A stretch of 37,860 nucleotides of DNA, taken from Pseudomonadales bacterium (GTDB taxonomy: Bacteria; Pseudomonadota; Gammaproteobacteria; Pseudomonadales; Azotimanducaceae). Numbering within the stretch: the stretch's first letter is position 1; every line of letters begins with the position of its first letter. The stretch covers positions 1 to 37,860 of the forward strand of contig JASMJM010000169.1 in assembly GCA_030749725.1 (NCBI GenBank), in the 5' to 3' direction. This document shows positions 26,855 through 37,860 of this stretch, in pieces. Made by a program: the position numbers and the translations under genes. Below the pieces are notes generated by a model that was given only the letters and a program-made list of their open reading frames with translations, did no database searches and had not been told where the DNA came from.

Positions 26855-26859
26855 CGGCA

Positions 26860-27468
26860 ATGGCTGGTTCCGATAAATGGGATAGCCGCTATCGGTCAAG
26901 CTCAGAACCTGGTTCGGCCGCCAAAGTGCTGCTGGATTTCCAACACCTGTTGCCGGCTAGGGGGATTGCTCTGGACCTGGCCTGTGGTTTGGGGGCTAAC
27001 GGTCTGTTCCTTGCTGAGCGGGGCCTCGAGGTTCACGCCTGGGATTCTTCAGCCATTGCGCTTGAAAAACTCAACGATTTTGCAGCCCAACATGAGATTC
27101 TGATCCAGACGCAGCAACGGGACGTCAGCCTCGATCCTCCTGAAGAAAACCGTTTTGATGTGATTGTTGTCAGTCACTTTTTGGATCGATTGCTCTGTCC
27201 GGCAATTGCTCGATCGCTAAGACCGGAAGGCTTGCTGTTTTATCAGACCTTCAACCGGAATAAAGTGGATTCAGTTGGTCCCAGTAACCCGGACTACCTA
27301 CTTGAAGAAAATGAACTGTTGCGCCTGTTCCCGCGGTTGATCCTACGTGGTTACCGTGAAGACTCAGGCTTCGGCGATACCGACTTGAGAAATCAGGCTT
27401 ATCTGGTTGCAGAAAAGAGCTCGGCCGTCGTCACTGATGACGCATCTCCTCAGGAGGGCCCTTCCTGA
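26860..27468 (+). CDS. Class I SAM-dependent methyltransferase, substrate unknown (TehB-like)
   Basis: 202 residues with a Rossmann methyltransferase core. Motif I is ALDLACGLGANGLFLAERG (about 38-56), followed by VHAWDSSAIALEKL for the ribose-binding acidic position. Motif IV is FDVIVVSHFLDRLLCP, then LRPEGLLFYQTFN. The N-terminus DKWDSRYRSS resembles small TehB/UbiE-like methyltransferases often found beside trkH. The substrate cannot be read from sequence. The ATG lies immediately behind the 57-bp repeat array. The 3' end overlaps the convergent acyltransferase gene by 38 bp. Confidence 0.8.
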   Translation: MAGSDKWDSRYRSSSEPGSAAKVLLDFQHLLPARGIALDLACGLGANGLFLAERGLEVHAWDSSAIALEKLNDFAAQHEILIQTQQRDVSLDPPEENRFDVIVVSHFLDRLLCPAIARSLRPEGLLFYQTFNRNKVDSVGPSNPDYLLEENELLRLFPRLILRGYREDSGFGDTDLRNQAYLVAEKSSAVVTDDASPQEGPS

Positions 27469-28369
27469 ACTGATACAGTTTTGGTTCTCCCTTCGGACGT
27501 TCTCTAAAGCGTTTGTACTCCCACTGGTACTGTTCGGGAATCTCTCTCACACAGGCCTCGATGCTTGCATTCACCCCATTGACCGACACCTTCATATCCG
27601 AGGAGTCGATATCGGGATGAGACGGTCGGAATACCACTTCAAAGCCGGTGCCTCCGGTCAAGCGCTTTACATATACGCAGACCACTCGGGCTCCGGTGCG
27701 TTTCACGAGTCTTGGAATCAGCATGTCCGTGAGGGCCTGCACCCCGAAAAAGTTCGCATAGGTGCCAGTAGCAGGTACCTGATCGGGAAGTATGGTCACT
27801 ACTCCTCCTTGCGCCAAAGTCCGATACAGTTGCGCCAGCCCCTTGCGGGTGGGAGGAACCATCCTATTGCCGCCTCTGTTGCGAACTTTCCTGATCAGAT
27901 TATGCAGTGCTTCCTCTCTTGGAGGTTGATAGAGCGCCGTCATGGTCCCGCGCGCACCATAGAACAGATTGAACAGCTCCCAATTACCCAGGTGGGGGAG
28001 AATTAGGATCACGCCACGCTTCTGGCTGAGCGCCTCTGTGAGAATATCTTCTCCGCTAACCTTCCTGATTCTACGGAGATTTCTTTCGATGCTACCCATC
28101 CAAATGGATGCTGTTTCCATCATCGTCTTGCCTGTTTCCATCAGGCTGCTCTTGGTCAATTGCTGACGTGCCCTTTCATCCATTTCCGGTAGACACACCG
28201 TTACATTCACCTCAGTCACCTGCGCGGCACGAGTGTGCAGCAGCCAGTTGTAAAGGCCGATCATCCTGCCCAACCACTGGGCCACCCTAAAAGGAACCAG
28301 GGCAGCCAACTGCAGCGACAGTGCGATCAACGTCGCCTTGCTCTGCTCGAGCACCTTTTCACTTAGCAC
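27431..28369 (-). CDS. Lipid A biosynthesis lauroyl/myristoyl acyltransferase family protein (LpxL/HtrB type)
   Basis: An inner-membrane enzyme expected to add a secondary acyl chain to Kdo-lipid A. 312 residues with an N-terminal hydrophobic anchor (LIALSLQLAALVPFRVAQWL) and the catalytic HX4E motif in ILPHLGNWELFN. The conserved ALYQPPREEALHNLI and VTILPDQVPATGTYANFFG regions follow. The C-terminal QYQWEYKRFRERP is a family signature. Start is a GTG at 28369 behind GGAGAG. It is a member of the LpxL/LpxM/LpxP family; which acyl position it serves cannot be decided. Pseudomonas has an htrB gene in the same place, beside tag. Confidence 0.9.
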   Translation of the reverse strand: MLSEKVLEQSKATLIALSLQLAALVPFRVAQWLGRMIGLYNWLLHTRAAQVTEVNVTVCLPEMDERARQQLTKSSLMETGKTMMETASIWMGSIERNLRRIRKVSGEDILTEALSQKRGVILILPHLGNWELFNLFYGARGTMTALYQPPREEALHNLIRKVRNRGGNRMVPPTRKGLAQLYRTLAQGGVVTILPDQVPATGTYANFFGVQALTDMLIPRLVKRTGARVVCVYVKRLTGGTGFEVVFRPSHPDIDSSDMKVSVNGVNASIEACVREIPEQYQWEYKRFRERPKGEPKLYQFRKGPPEEMRHQ

Positions 28370-28390
28370 TCTTTGTCTCTCCGCAGAGGA

Positions 28391-29008
28391 TCATTGGGGT
28401 CCATTCTCTATCTCCAAGCTGTGGCACTCCTCATGACGAAAACAGTCGACCAGATGGTCGTTAACCAATCCCATCGCCTGCATGAACGCGTAACAGATAG
28501 TCGATCCCACGAAGCGAAAACCACTGCGTTTCAGCTCTTTGGCCATGTTGGCGGAAATCCTGGACTCGGCTGGAATATCTGTGACTCTGCGCCACCGGCT
28601 CTGGATGGCTGTGCCGTCTACAAAGGACCAGATATAGTCGGAAAATCCATCGGTGTGGGATTCAATCTCCAGATAGGCTTGCGCGTTTGTGATGACAGAT
28701 TCTATTTTCAGGCGGTTGCGCACGATGCCACCGTCTGACAGAAGCTGCTGTTTCTTTCTCTCGTCGTAGCGGGCTATCTTAAGTGGGTCAAAGCCATCCA
28801 GCACCTGGCGATATCGATCGCGCTTCCTGAGAATGGTAATCCAACTCAGTCCGGCCTGGGCTCCTTCCAATAGTAGGAATTCAAACAGGACCTTGGCTCG
28901 ACGTTCCGGGGTACCCCACTCCGTGTCATGGTAGTCGAGGTACAAGGGATCACCCAGACACCACTCGCAGCGTGTCCGATTGTCACCTGGCAGGAGTTTA
29001 TCAGCCAT
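28391..29008 (-). CDS. tag: DNA-3-methyladenine glycosylase I
   Basis: A base-excision repair enzyme that removes 3-methyladenine from DNA. About 205 residues. It has the N-terminal zinc-snap cysteine and YHDTEWG, the core block FEFLLLEGAQAGLSWITIL, and GFRFVGSTICYAFMQAMGLVNDH. The C-terminal His and Cys of the zinc site are in NDHLVDC. The frame is open to a TTG at 29101, but the ATG at 29008 (GGAG upstream) leaves only a short lead before RCEWC and is preferred. It lies 21 bp upstream of the lpxL-like gene and is divergent from glyQ. Confidence 0.95.
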   Translation of the reverse strand: MADKLLPGDNRTRCEWCLGDPLYLDYHDTEWGTPERRAKVLFEFLLLEGAQAGLSWITILRKRDRYRQVLDGFDPLKIARYDERKKQQLLSDGGIVRNRLKIESVITNAQAYLEIESHTDGFSDYIWSFVDGTAIQSRWRRVTDIPAESRISANMAKELKRSGFRFVGSTICYAFMQAMGLVNDHLVDCFRHEECHSLEIENGPQ

Positions 29009-29122
29009 CCTATTGCTCCGTGCTTTCCAGCGGCCAGCCTTAACTTCTGAGAGAGCATCCTCTTCAGGTATACTTAGCTGCCCTTTTTGTCCCGCAACCA
29101 ACCGAGCAGTGCAGCTTCAGCA

Positions 29123-30064
29123 ATGGCCACAAATCTAAATTTTCAGGATCTTATCCTATCACTGCAAGAGTTCTGGGCAGCGAAGGGATGTATTCTCATG
29201 CAGCCTTACGACATGGAGATGGGTGCCGGCACGTTTCACCCTGCCACGTTTCTTCGTGCCATCGGCCCGGAGAGCTGGAACTGCGCTTACGTGCAACCGT
29301 GTCGCCGACCTGCCGACGGTCGTTACGGCGAAAACCCTAATCGATACCAGTACTATTATCAATTTCAGGTGGTATTGAAACCATCCCCGGCAGATATTCA
29401 GGATATCTACCTTGAATCCCTCCAGGTTCTCGGCATCGACACGAGTGTTCACGATATTCGTTTTGTTGAAGATAATTGGGAGTCGCCAACGCTCGGTGCG
29501 TGGGGTCTTGGCTGGGAAGTCTGGGTGGATGGGATGGAGGTCACCCAGTTCACCTATTTCCAGCAAGTGGGCGGGTTGGAATGTTACCCGGTAACCGGTG
29601 AAATCACCTACGGCCTGGAACGGATTGCCCTGTATTTACAGGGGGTCGACAGCTTTCGGGATCTGATCTGGGGGGAAGGACCGGATGGTGTCGTTACCTA
29701 TGCGGACGCTTTCCATCAGTATGAAGTTGAAATGTCTGCATATAATTTCGACCATGCCGATGTAGAAGGGCTCTTTCAGCACTTTGATTTCCATGAGCGG
29801 GAAAGCACACGCCTTCTGGAACAGGGCCTGCCGCTGCCTGCTTATGAATTTGTCATCAAGGCTTCGCACGTCTTTAATCTGCTGGATGCACGGGGCGCCA
29901 TCTCCGTCACGGAGCGCCAAAGGTACATTCTACGAGTGCGTGCTTTGGCTCGCGCAGTTGCCAAGGCCTATTACGATGAGCGAGAAGCAATCGGGTTTCC
30001 TCTGGCGAGCCCGCGATTGAGAGAGGAACTTGGCGGCGATGCCAGCACGGAGAAGAAAAGATGA
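29123..30064 (+). CDS. glyQ: Glycyl-tRNA synthetase alpha subunit
   Basis: The catalytic alpha subunit of the bacterial alpha2-beta2 glycyl-tRNA synthetase, about 313 residues. Segments such as [36 protein letters not shown] and [18 protein letters not shown] are essentially the family consensus. [15 protein letters not shown] and [18 protein letters not shown] follow. The ATG at 29123 aligns with E. coli GlyQ; the frame is open to 29087. Its stop overlaps the glyS start (ATGA at 30061-30064), so the two subunits are translated together. Confidence 0.97.
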   Translation: MATNLNFQDLILSLQEFWAAKGCILMQPYDMEMGAGTFHPATFLRAIGPESWNCAYVQPCRRPADGRYGENPNRYQYYYQFQVVLKPSPADIQDIYLESLQVLGIDTSVHDIRFVEDNWESPTLGAWGLGWEVWVDGMEVTQFTYFQQVGGLECYPVTGEITYGLERIALYLQGVDSFRDLIWGEGPDGVVTYADAFHQYEVEMSAYNFDHADVEGLFQHFDFHERESTRLLEQGLPLPAYEFVIKASHVFNLLDARGAISVTERQRYILRVRALARAVAKAYYDEREAIGFPLASPRLREELGGDASTEKKR

Positions 30065-32142
30065 AGCGGGATGATTTCCTGGTAGAGATCGGTACTGAGG
30101 AGTTGCCGCCTAGATTCCTGCGGCAGCTCAGTGCCGATTTCGAAGAGAATGTCGCCTCTGAACTTCGCACTCTGGGTCTCGACTTCGAAGACATCGACCG
30201 TTACGCAACACCGCGACGGTTAGCAGTGATCGTCAAGAATCTTGACTCGGCTCAACCTGAGCGGGAATCGGTTCGTCAGGGTCCATCTCTCAAATCCGCC
30301 TTTGACGACAAGAATGAGCCAACCAGAGCAGCACTGGGCTTCGCCTCATCTTGTGGTGTCAAGGTCGAGCAACTGGAGACTCTGGAAACAGAAAAGGGCT
30401 CGCGGCTTGTGCATCGCACGTTGATTCAAGGTCAAGCCGTACAGGAACTGTTGTGCCAGGTGGTGGAAGCTGCTCTCACAAGGCTGCCAATAGACAGACG
30501 AATGCGCTGGGGGGACCAGCGAGTAGAATTTGTACGACCCCTTCGTTGGGTCGTTATGTTATATGGCAGCAGTGTAGTCAAAGGTTCCATACTTGGCATT
30601 GGGGCTGATCGTCTAACCTTCGGACACAGGTTTATGTCCTCCGGATCGATTGAGCTTGGATCTCCCAACGAGTACGCAGAGGCGCTCCGGAAAGCGCATG
30701 TGATGGTGGAGTTCGATCGAAGGCAGGAATTGATAAGGGAGCAATTGGAAACTGTCGCTAACGATCTGCAAGGCCATGTGGTGATCGACGAAAAACTGCT
30801 GGAAGAAGTTACCGCGCTGGTCGAATGGCCGGTCACGCTCAGCGGTGAATATGATAATGAGTTCCTGGCGGCCCCTGAAAAGGTGTTGATTTCAGCCATG
30901 AAGGAACACCAGCGCTACTTTCACCTGGTGGATGCAAATGGTGCATTGCTCGCCCGTTTCCTGGCGGTCGTCAACATAGAAAGCACCAATCCGGCCCTGG
31001 TGATAGCAGGTAATGAGAAGGTCATTCGGCCGCGGCTGGCAGATGCCACTTTCTTTTACCAGCTGGACACCAAGAAGACGCTGCATGCAAAGCTGGAGCA
31101 ACTCAAGGGGGTTGTTTTTCACGCTCAACTGGGCAGTTACTTCGATAAAGCACAGAGAGTATCGGACCTGGCTGGGTATATCGCCAGGCAGCTTGGCTTC
31201 GACGCAGCATTGGCGGAAAGGGCCGGTCTGCTCTGCAAGGTCGATCTGGTAACCGCATTGGTCAACGAGTTTCCGGACCTTCAAGGGACCATGGGATATT
31301 ACTTTGCAATCAACGATGAGGAGCCGCCAGAGGTCGCCGTGGCCTTGCGGGAGCACTATTTGCCTGCTTTTGCCGGTGACCGGGTCCCCGCTAGCGATAC
31401 GGGTCGTGTGCTGGCACTAGCCGACAAAATGGATACGCTGATCGGGCTTTTCAGTATCGGTCAACCTCCCTCCGGATCCCGAGACCCGTTCGGCCTGAGA
31501 AGGGCGGCCCTCGGAATCGTGCGAATTGTGGTCGAAGAGCGGCTGGATCTGGATCTTTTCGCTTGTTTGCGCCATGGGGCCAGCCTTTTCACCGGACAGG
31601 AGTTCCCTTCCGAGGCGCTACTTGGCTACATATTGGAGCGCTTGAGCAACTGGTATCAGGATCGAGGTGTCCCTCAGTCGGTTGTGCTGGCGGTCCGGGC
31701 CGGCGGGGTAGATGACAGTGTGGGTCACAACCTGCTGGACCTGGCTAGACGCGTCGATGCGGTAGACGGTTTCCGGCAGGGAGGCAGCGCGGCTTCGTTG
31801 TCGGAAGCGAATAAGAGGGTTGCTAATATCCTGCTGAAACAGGTGGATGAAGTATCGAGGGGTGCCGTCGATGCAGCGCTTCTCGAAGAGAAGGCGGAGC
31901 GGGAACTTTACCAGGTCATTGAGGCAAAGCGGCAAGCGATCGGACCCTTGATGGCCAGCCGAGAGTACAGCGCGGCACTGAACTCACTAGCGGATCTACA
32001 GGCCGCCATCGATTGTTTCTTCGACGAGGTGATGGTGATGGTGGAAGATCTGCCGGTCAGAAATAACCGTATCGCTTTGCTGCAGCAACTCAGGCAATTG
32101 TTTCTTGAAATTGCCGATATCTCCTTAATCCAATCCAATTGA
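30061..32142 (+). CDS. glyS: Glycyl-tRNA synthetase beta subunit
   Basis: The tRNA-binding beta subunit, 693 residues (E. coli 689). Recognised by the N-terminus [27 protein letters not shown], the segment [16 protein letters not shown], and the HD-like region in the middle. The C-terminal anticodon-binding part has [12 protein letters not shown]-like [16 protein letters not shown]. It is coupled to glyQ by a 4-bp overlap and followed 15 bp later by gmhB, as in Pseudomonas. Confidence 0.97.
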   Translation: MKRDDFLVEIGTEELPPRFLRQLSADFEENVASELRTLGLDFEDIDRYATPRRLAVIVKNLDSAQPERESVRQGPSLKSAFDDKNEPTRAALGFASSCGVKVEQLETLETEKGSRLVHRTLIQGQAVQELLCQVVEAALTRLPIDRRMRWGDQRVEFVRPLRWVVMLYGSSVVKGSILGIGADRLTFGHRFMSSGSIELGSPNEYAEALRKAHVMVEFDRRQELIREQLETVANDLQGHVVIDEKLLEEVTALVEWPVTLSGEYDNEFLAAPEKVLISAMKEHQRYFHLVDANGALLARFLAVVNIESTNPALVIAGNEKVIRPRLADATFFYQLDTKKTLHAKLEQLKGVVFHAQLGSYFDKAQRVSDLAGYIARQLGFDAALAERAGLLCKVDLVTALVNEFPDLQGTMGYYFAINDEEPPEVAVALREHYLPAFAGDRVPASDTGRVLALADKMDTLIGLFSIGQPPSGSRDPFGLRRAALGIVRIVVEERLDLDLFACLRHGASLFTGQEFPSEALLGYILERLSNWYQDRGVPQSVVLAVRAGGVDDSVGHNLLDLARRVDAVDGFRQGGSAASLSEANKRVANILLKQVDEVSRGAVDAALLEEKAERELYQVIEAKRQAIGPLMASREYSAALNSLADLQAAIDCFFDEVMVMVEDLPVRNNRIALLQQLRQLFLEIADISLIQSN

Positions 32143-32157
32143 AGATTTGAGGCCAGG

Positions 32158-32697
32158 ATGAAATTGGTGATTCTGGATCGGGACGGTGTCATCAATTATG
32201 ATTCGCCCGAGTACATAAAGTCGCCACAAGAGTGGCATCCTATAACAGGTAGCCTGGAAGCGATTGCCAACTTACATCAGCATGGATTCGTCATCTGTGT
32301 GGCCACAAACCAGGCAGGTATCGGCAGAGGGCTTTATTCACTGCAAGACCTGGAGCAGATCCACGGTAAGATGCTGCAAGCGGTGACAGACAGTGGCGGC
32401 AAGATCACGGCAGTGTTTCATTGCCCTCACATCCCAGATGATGACTGTCAGTGTCGCAAACCGCGACCCGGGTTGATCCGTCAGATTGCCCATCACCTGC
32501 ACACAGCAGTTGAGGGGGCTCCATTGGTGGGGGATAAACTGACCGATATTGAGGCAGGTATTGCGGCCGGCTGCAAACCGATTCTGGTGCAATCGGGGAG
32601 CGCTGAGTTGACCCTTGACCAGCTGCCACACTCTGACATTCCCGTTTACCAAAATCTTGCCGGTGCAGCTGCCGCAATTATCGCCGGGGATGTATAA
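32158..32697 (+). CDS. gmhB: D-glycero-beta-D-manno-heptose 1,7-bisphosphate 7-phosphatase
   Basis: A HAD-superfamily phosphatase in ADP-heptose synthesis for the lipopolysaccharide inner core. 179 residues: the catalytic DRDGVIN (8-14, nucleophile and acid aspartates), ATNQAGIGRGLYS, and the Cys/His zinc loop CPHIPDDDCQCRKPRPG. The second Asp cluster is VGDKLTDIEAG. All match GmhB. In Pseudomonas a plsC/lptA-type acyltransferase gene separates gmhB from gyrB; here gmhB is 20 bp from the convergent gyrB end, without an obvious terminator between them. Confidence 0.95.
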   Translation: MKLVILDRDGVINYDSPEYIKSPQEWHPITGSLEAIANLHQHGFVICVATNQAGIGRGLYSLQDLEQIHGKMLQAVTDSGGKITAVFHCPHIPDDDCQCRKPRPGLIRQIAHHLHTAVEGAPLVGDKLTDIEAGIAAGCKPILVQSGSAELTLDQLPHSDIPVYQNLAGAAAAIIAGDV

Positions 32698-32717
32698 AAC
32701 TCTTTAAATACAATGGG

Positions 32718-35135
<2,418 letters not shown>

Positions 35136-36230
35136 CTACCTCATCTCCTGGGGTGATATTTCTCCATGTTCCACGTGAAACATAGCTAGCTCTGTCGAAT
35201 CCCAATAGTCTGCAACATCCGCCCTTTCGACGTTGGTGACCAGAATCTGATGGTGGTTTTCCTCTAATAAACGGCACATGTCCTTGCGATGCTCGACATC
35301 CAGTTCGGAAGAGAGATCATCGATCAGAAACAGGCAATCTCTGCTCCCCAGTTGCTCGTACAGATGAGCCTGGGCGAGCATCATAGCGCATGCAACCATT
35401 TTTAATTCTCCCCTGGACAGCACGTCAACAGTATCACGTTCGTCCACCAGGACCCTCAATTCGGCCCTTTGGGGTCCATGCAGGGTGTAGCCTCGTTTTG
35501 CATCCATCTCTACATCTGTTGCCAGCACATCAGCCAGGCCGCTCGATCCATCCCACCCACGGTAATAAGTCAGGCTGAATCCCTCGGCTTCGATGAGATT
35601 CGATAGCTGCTGCTGAAACAGGGGATTCAGGCTGGCTATGTAGCCGTCACGATAGCGATCGATGGCCTCGCCAACCTTAACCAGTTCCCGGCTCCAGAGA
35701 TCCAATTGAGTCGTGTCTATTTTAGCATCTCTCAGTAGTACGTTGCGCTGTTTTAGACAGTGTTGAGACATTTTCCACGCCTCGTGAAAGCCTGGTTCCA
35801 CGTGGAACACACCCCAATTCAGGAATCGCCTCCTATTCTCCGGTGGGCCCGTCAAAAGCTGAATCGAATCCGTGTTGATCAGTTGTAGTGGCAGGACTTT
35901 AGCCAACTCCGACAGCTGTCGAACCGGTTCACCACCGATGTGCACCTCGCGTGAACCATTACGATTCCGAACGATACCCAGCGGCCTTGAAGAGCCACTC
36001 GCATGGTCTACCTGGCCAAAAACGGTGCAATCGTCGGATGCGTGATTGATAACCGGCCCGAGCCTCGGACCTCGGAAGCTACGACCTAAGCCGAGCAAAT
36101 GGACAGCTTCCAAAAGACTTGTTTTGCCGCTGCCATTGTTGCCGTAAAACAGATTGATGTTGGATGTTAGTTTGAGTGAAACTGAACGTAGATTCCTGAT
36201 ATTTCGAATCTCAATCTTGCTGAGGGTCAT
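35136..36230 (-). CDS. recF: DNA replication and repair protein RecF
   Basis: An SMC-like ATPase that, with RecO and RecR, loads RecA at gaps. 364 residues. Walker A is GNNGSGKTSLLEA (about 30-42). The ABC signature and Walker B region has DVLSRGELKMVACAMMLAQ and CLFLIDDLSSELD. Start ATG overlaps the dnaN stop by 4 bp. Two sequences matching the ParB site (35167-35182 and 35794-35809) lie within the coding region, each encoding FHVE. Confidence 0.97.
   Translation of the reverse strand: MTLSKIEIRNIRNLRSVSLKLTSNINLFYGNNGSGKTSLLEAVHLLGLGRSFRGPRLGPVINHASDDCTVFGQVDHASGSSRPLGIVRNRNGSREVHIGGEPVRQLSELAKVLPLQLINTDSIQLLTGPPENRRRFLNWGVFHVEPGFHEAWKMSQHCLKQRNVLLRDAKIDTTQLDLWSRELVKVGEAIDRYRDGYIASLNPLFQQQLSNLIEAEGFSLTYYRGWDGSSGLADVLATDVEMDAKRGYTLHGPQRAELRVLVDERDTVDVLSRGELKMVACAMMLAQAHLYEQLGSRDCLFLIDDLSSELDVEHRKDMCRLLEENHHQILVTNVERADVADYWDSTELAMFHVEHGEISPQEMR
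35167..35182. promoter_or_regulatory. parS site, perfect match to the ParB-binding consensus
   Basis: TGTTCCACGTGAAACA equals the 16-bp consensus TGTTnCACGTGAAACA at every position; the flanking bases extend the symmetry to 18 bp. It lies near the 3' end of recF, encoding the residues MFHVEH. Position close to dnaN and gyrB fits the origin-proximal centromere of other bacteria. parA and parB are not in the window. Confidence 0.92.
35794..35809. promoter_or_regulatory. Second parS-like site, two mismatches
   Basis: GGTTCCACGTGGAACA matches the parS consensus at 14 of 16 positions and is itself a near-perfect palindrome around CACGTG. It is in recF, 612 bp from the perfect site, encoding VFHVEP. 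Degenerate parS copies occur in other genomes; ParB affinity for this one is unknown. Confidence 0.6.
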
Positions 36231-37327
36231 AGCTTCATAGGCATCACAACATATATTGAGTCGTCACTCTCCGGTTCTTCCAACAGCGCACTACTATTGG
36301 CATCCTGCACGGTTATTTTGACCTTGTCGCTGTCGAGTATTGACAGAACGTCGATTAGATAACTTACGTTGAAACCCATTTCCAGGGCCTCACCGTCATA
36401 TTCTACGGATACGGACTCCTCCGCTTCCTCCTGTTCCGGATTATTAGCCGAAAGCTGCAGATTGCCTGCCATCAGGGATAGTCGGATCCCCCTGAATTTC
36501 TCATTCGACAAGATCGCGGTTCGATTCAGTGCTTGTCTAAGTTCCTGGGTATCCCCCAATACAACCTTATCACCATCCCTCGGTATTACGCGCTCATACT
36601 CGGGGAATCGCCCATCTACCAGCTTGGTAGTGAAGGTGAATTCTCCTATTTCCACACAGAGGTGATTCGATCCCAGTGCAATGCCTACATTACCGCTGGC
36701 ATCGCCAAGCAGTCGCTGTAGTTCCTGTACGCCTTTGCGTGGCACGATCACTTGATGAACTTTATCTGGCTGACCCTCGTATTCCAGCTCACACAGCGCT
36801 AGGCGATGTCCATCCGTGGTGACTGCGCGCACGTGACCATCGCCGATTTCAAGAAGCAACCCGTTCAAGAAATAACGTACGTCCTGGTGCGCCATGGCAA
36901 AACTGGTACGATCTAACAGTCGCTTTAAGCTACTAGAGGCTATCTCGATCTCATCGCTGATTTCGGCACGATCGACAGTAGGAAACTCACTCGCCGGTAA
37001 GGTTGACAGAGTGGAGCGAAAACGTCCCGATTGGATTACCAGCCTTTGCTCCTCCTGCTTGATGGCAAGCGTAGCCTGCTCAGGTAATTCACGACAAATC
37101 TCCATTAACTTCCTGGCCGGGACCGTTATGTCACCTGGTTCAGCAGACACAAGCGGTATTCTACCGATCAATTCCACCTCCAGGTCCGTGCCGACCAACG
37201 AGAGTTGGTCCTCGGATACTTTCAGCAACAGATTGGCCAGTATTGGTAGCGTCTGCCGGCGCTCTATTACACCCGTAACCAATTGCAGGGGCTTGATCAA
37301 GTCTGCTCTGCTTGCTTCAAATCTCAT
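36227..37327 (-). CDS. dnaN: DNA polymerase III beta subunit (sliding clamp), complete copy
   Basis: The ring-shaped clamp that tethers replicative polymerase. 366 residues, equal to E. coli DnaN, with three topologically similar domains. Hallmarks are RQTLPILANLLLKV, LVGTDLEVELIG, the block MAHQDVRYFLNGLLLE, and ATDGHRLALCELEY. FTTKLVDGRFPEYERVIPR, LSNEKFRGIRL, SANNPEQEEAEE and the C-terminal VVMPMKL follow. I chose ATG 37327 (AGGTTAGGA upstream) rather than the open frame to 37363, because it begins like E. coli (MRFEASRADLIKPLQ). It is coupled to recF (ATGA). A second dnaN copy ends 139 bp upstream. Confidence 0.97.
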   Translation of the reverse strand: MRFEASRADLIKPLQLVTGVIERRQTLPILANLLLKVSEDQLSLVGTDLEVELIGRIPLVSAEPGDITVPARKLMEICRELPEQATLAIKQEEQRLVIQSGRFRSTLSTLPASEFPTVDRAEISDEIEIASSSLKRLLDRTSFAMAHQDVRYFLNGLLLEIGDGHVRAVTTDGHRLALCELEYEGQPDKVHQVIVPRKGVQELQRLLGDASGNVGIALGSNHLCVEIGEFTFTTKLVDGRFPEYERVIPRDGDKVVLGDTQELRQALNRTAILSNEKFRGIRLSLMAGNLQLSANNPEQEEAEESVSVEYDGEALEMGFNVSYLIDVLSILDSDKVKITVQDANSSALLEEPESDDSIYVVMPMKL

Positions 37328-37466
37328 CGTCCTAACCTTTCCCATGCCAACCTGACGCGCCATATAAGTTAGCGCTCACCTACCGCGCTGTCTCTGGATT
37401 TGCCGCGATCAGTGAGTGTTCGCTTTCCCTAAATCGCTGTCTGGCCCGCCCGAATGAGCGTTCGCC

Positions 37467-37860
37467 TCACAGCATCATCGGACTGATGACGTAGACGGAT
37501 TCGTTGTCTTCAAGCCCCTCGACCAGCGCGGCACCATTGGCATCGGACAGCGTGAATCTGACTTTCTCACCAGATACGGCCTCCAATACATCCAGCAGAT
37601 ATTCCACGTTGAAACCGATTTCCAGTGGATCTCCCTCATATTCAACCGCCACGCTTTCCTCAGCTTCCTCTTGCTGTGGGTTGTTTGCTTGTACATGGAG
37701 GTTACCTTCACTCAAGGTTAACCGAACGTTGCGGTACATTTCGTTGGACAGGATGGCGGTTCGACTGAGGGCCTCTCTTATTTCCAGTCGATCCCCCAAG
37801 AAGACGTTCTTTCCTCCTGTGGGTATGGCCCGTTCGTAATCCGGGTAGACACCATCCACC
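37467..37860 (-). CDS. dnaN: Second DNA polymerase III beta subunit gene, 3' part only
   Basis: The window cuts this gene; only the last about 130 codons are seen, corresponding to clamp domain III. It reads VDGVYPDYERAIP, then REALSRTAILSNEMYRNVRL, VQANNPQQEEAEESVAVEYE, FNVEYLLDVLEA and ends YVISPMML. Aligned by eye with the neighbouring complete clamp, about 75 of 130 residues are identical, with no gaps. It is therefore a genuine diverged paralogue, not a recent copy or assembly duplicate. It keeps the conserved clamp features and shows no stop or frameshift in the visible part. The 139-bp spacer (37328-37466) to the other copy holds two GCGAACRCTCA direct repeats. Confidence 0.93.
   Translation of the reverse strand, partial: VDGVYPDYERAIPTGGKNVFLGDRLEIREALSRTAILSNEMYRNVRLTLSEGNLHVQANNPQQEEAEESVAVEYEGDPLEIGFNVEYLLDVLEAVSGEKVRFTLSDANGAALVEGLEDNESVYVISPMML

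Noticed and set aside
36227-37860. oriC or DnaA-box cluster inside the window
   Set aside because: No TTATCCACA-type cluster was found; the origin probably lies beyond the right edge near dnaA.

Overview
The window looks like chromosome from a gammaproteobacterium outside the Enterobacterales, close to the replication origin. The evidence is dnaN-recF-gyrB at the right end, two parS-type ParB sites inside recF, and long runs of gene order shared with the Pseudomonas origin region: gyrB, gmhB, glyS, glyQ, tag, lpxL-like, then trkA, rsmB, fmt, def, lysM, dprA, tsaC, aroE, and separately thrB, DUF2782, polA, engB, dsbA. No gene fixes genus or lifestyle. A sulfur-oxidiser or symbiont lineage is possible but is only a guess.

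Layout. 1-2220: an IS256-type transposase remnant, tRNA-Arg(CCG) and a divergent IMP dehydrogenase. 2221-6906: a stand-alone ihfB-like gene, a xylose catabolic pair (xylB, xylA) and dsbA. 7185-12091: engB facing polA, with a predicted small RNA between them, then a DUF2782 protein and homoserine kinase. 12191-14204: heme O synthase and about 1 kb without a recognisable gene. 14205-18152: the tightly packed run purE-tsaC-aroE-prlC. 18153-20785: a gap with 14-bp tandem repeats, then dprA and a LysM-protein gene, both disrupted. 20931-26683: def-fmt-rsmB-trkA-trkH, the last ending in a 57-bp tandem repeat. 26860-29008: a methyltransferase, an LpxL-type acyltransferase and tag. 29123-32697: glyQ-glyS-gmhB. 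32718-37860: gyrB, recF, dnaN and the end of a second dnaN.

Most of the content is housekeeping: replication and segregation (dnaN, recF, gyrB, polA, parS), translation (def, fmt, glyQS, tsaC, rsmB, tRNA), envelope (lpxL-like, gmhB, dsbA), potassium uptake (trkAH) and biosynthesis (guaB, purE, aroE, thrB, ctaB).

The most notable non-standard signals are: (i) a predicted ~118-nt, C-rich small RNA at the polA/engB junction, where Spot 42 and ErsA lie in other gammaproteobacteria, with a near-perfect sigma-E/AlgU promoter; (ii) a second, diverged dnaN in tandem with the first; (iii) four in-frame 57-bp copies of the trkH 3' end, each with its own stop codon; (iv) two adjacent broken genes, dprA (frameshift) and lysM (amber codon); (v) an IMP dehydrogenase of the Tritrichomonas foetus type; (vi) two ParB-site sequences embedded in recF. 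Everything was read by eye; no alignment, folding or database search was run.
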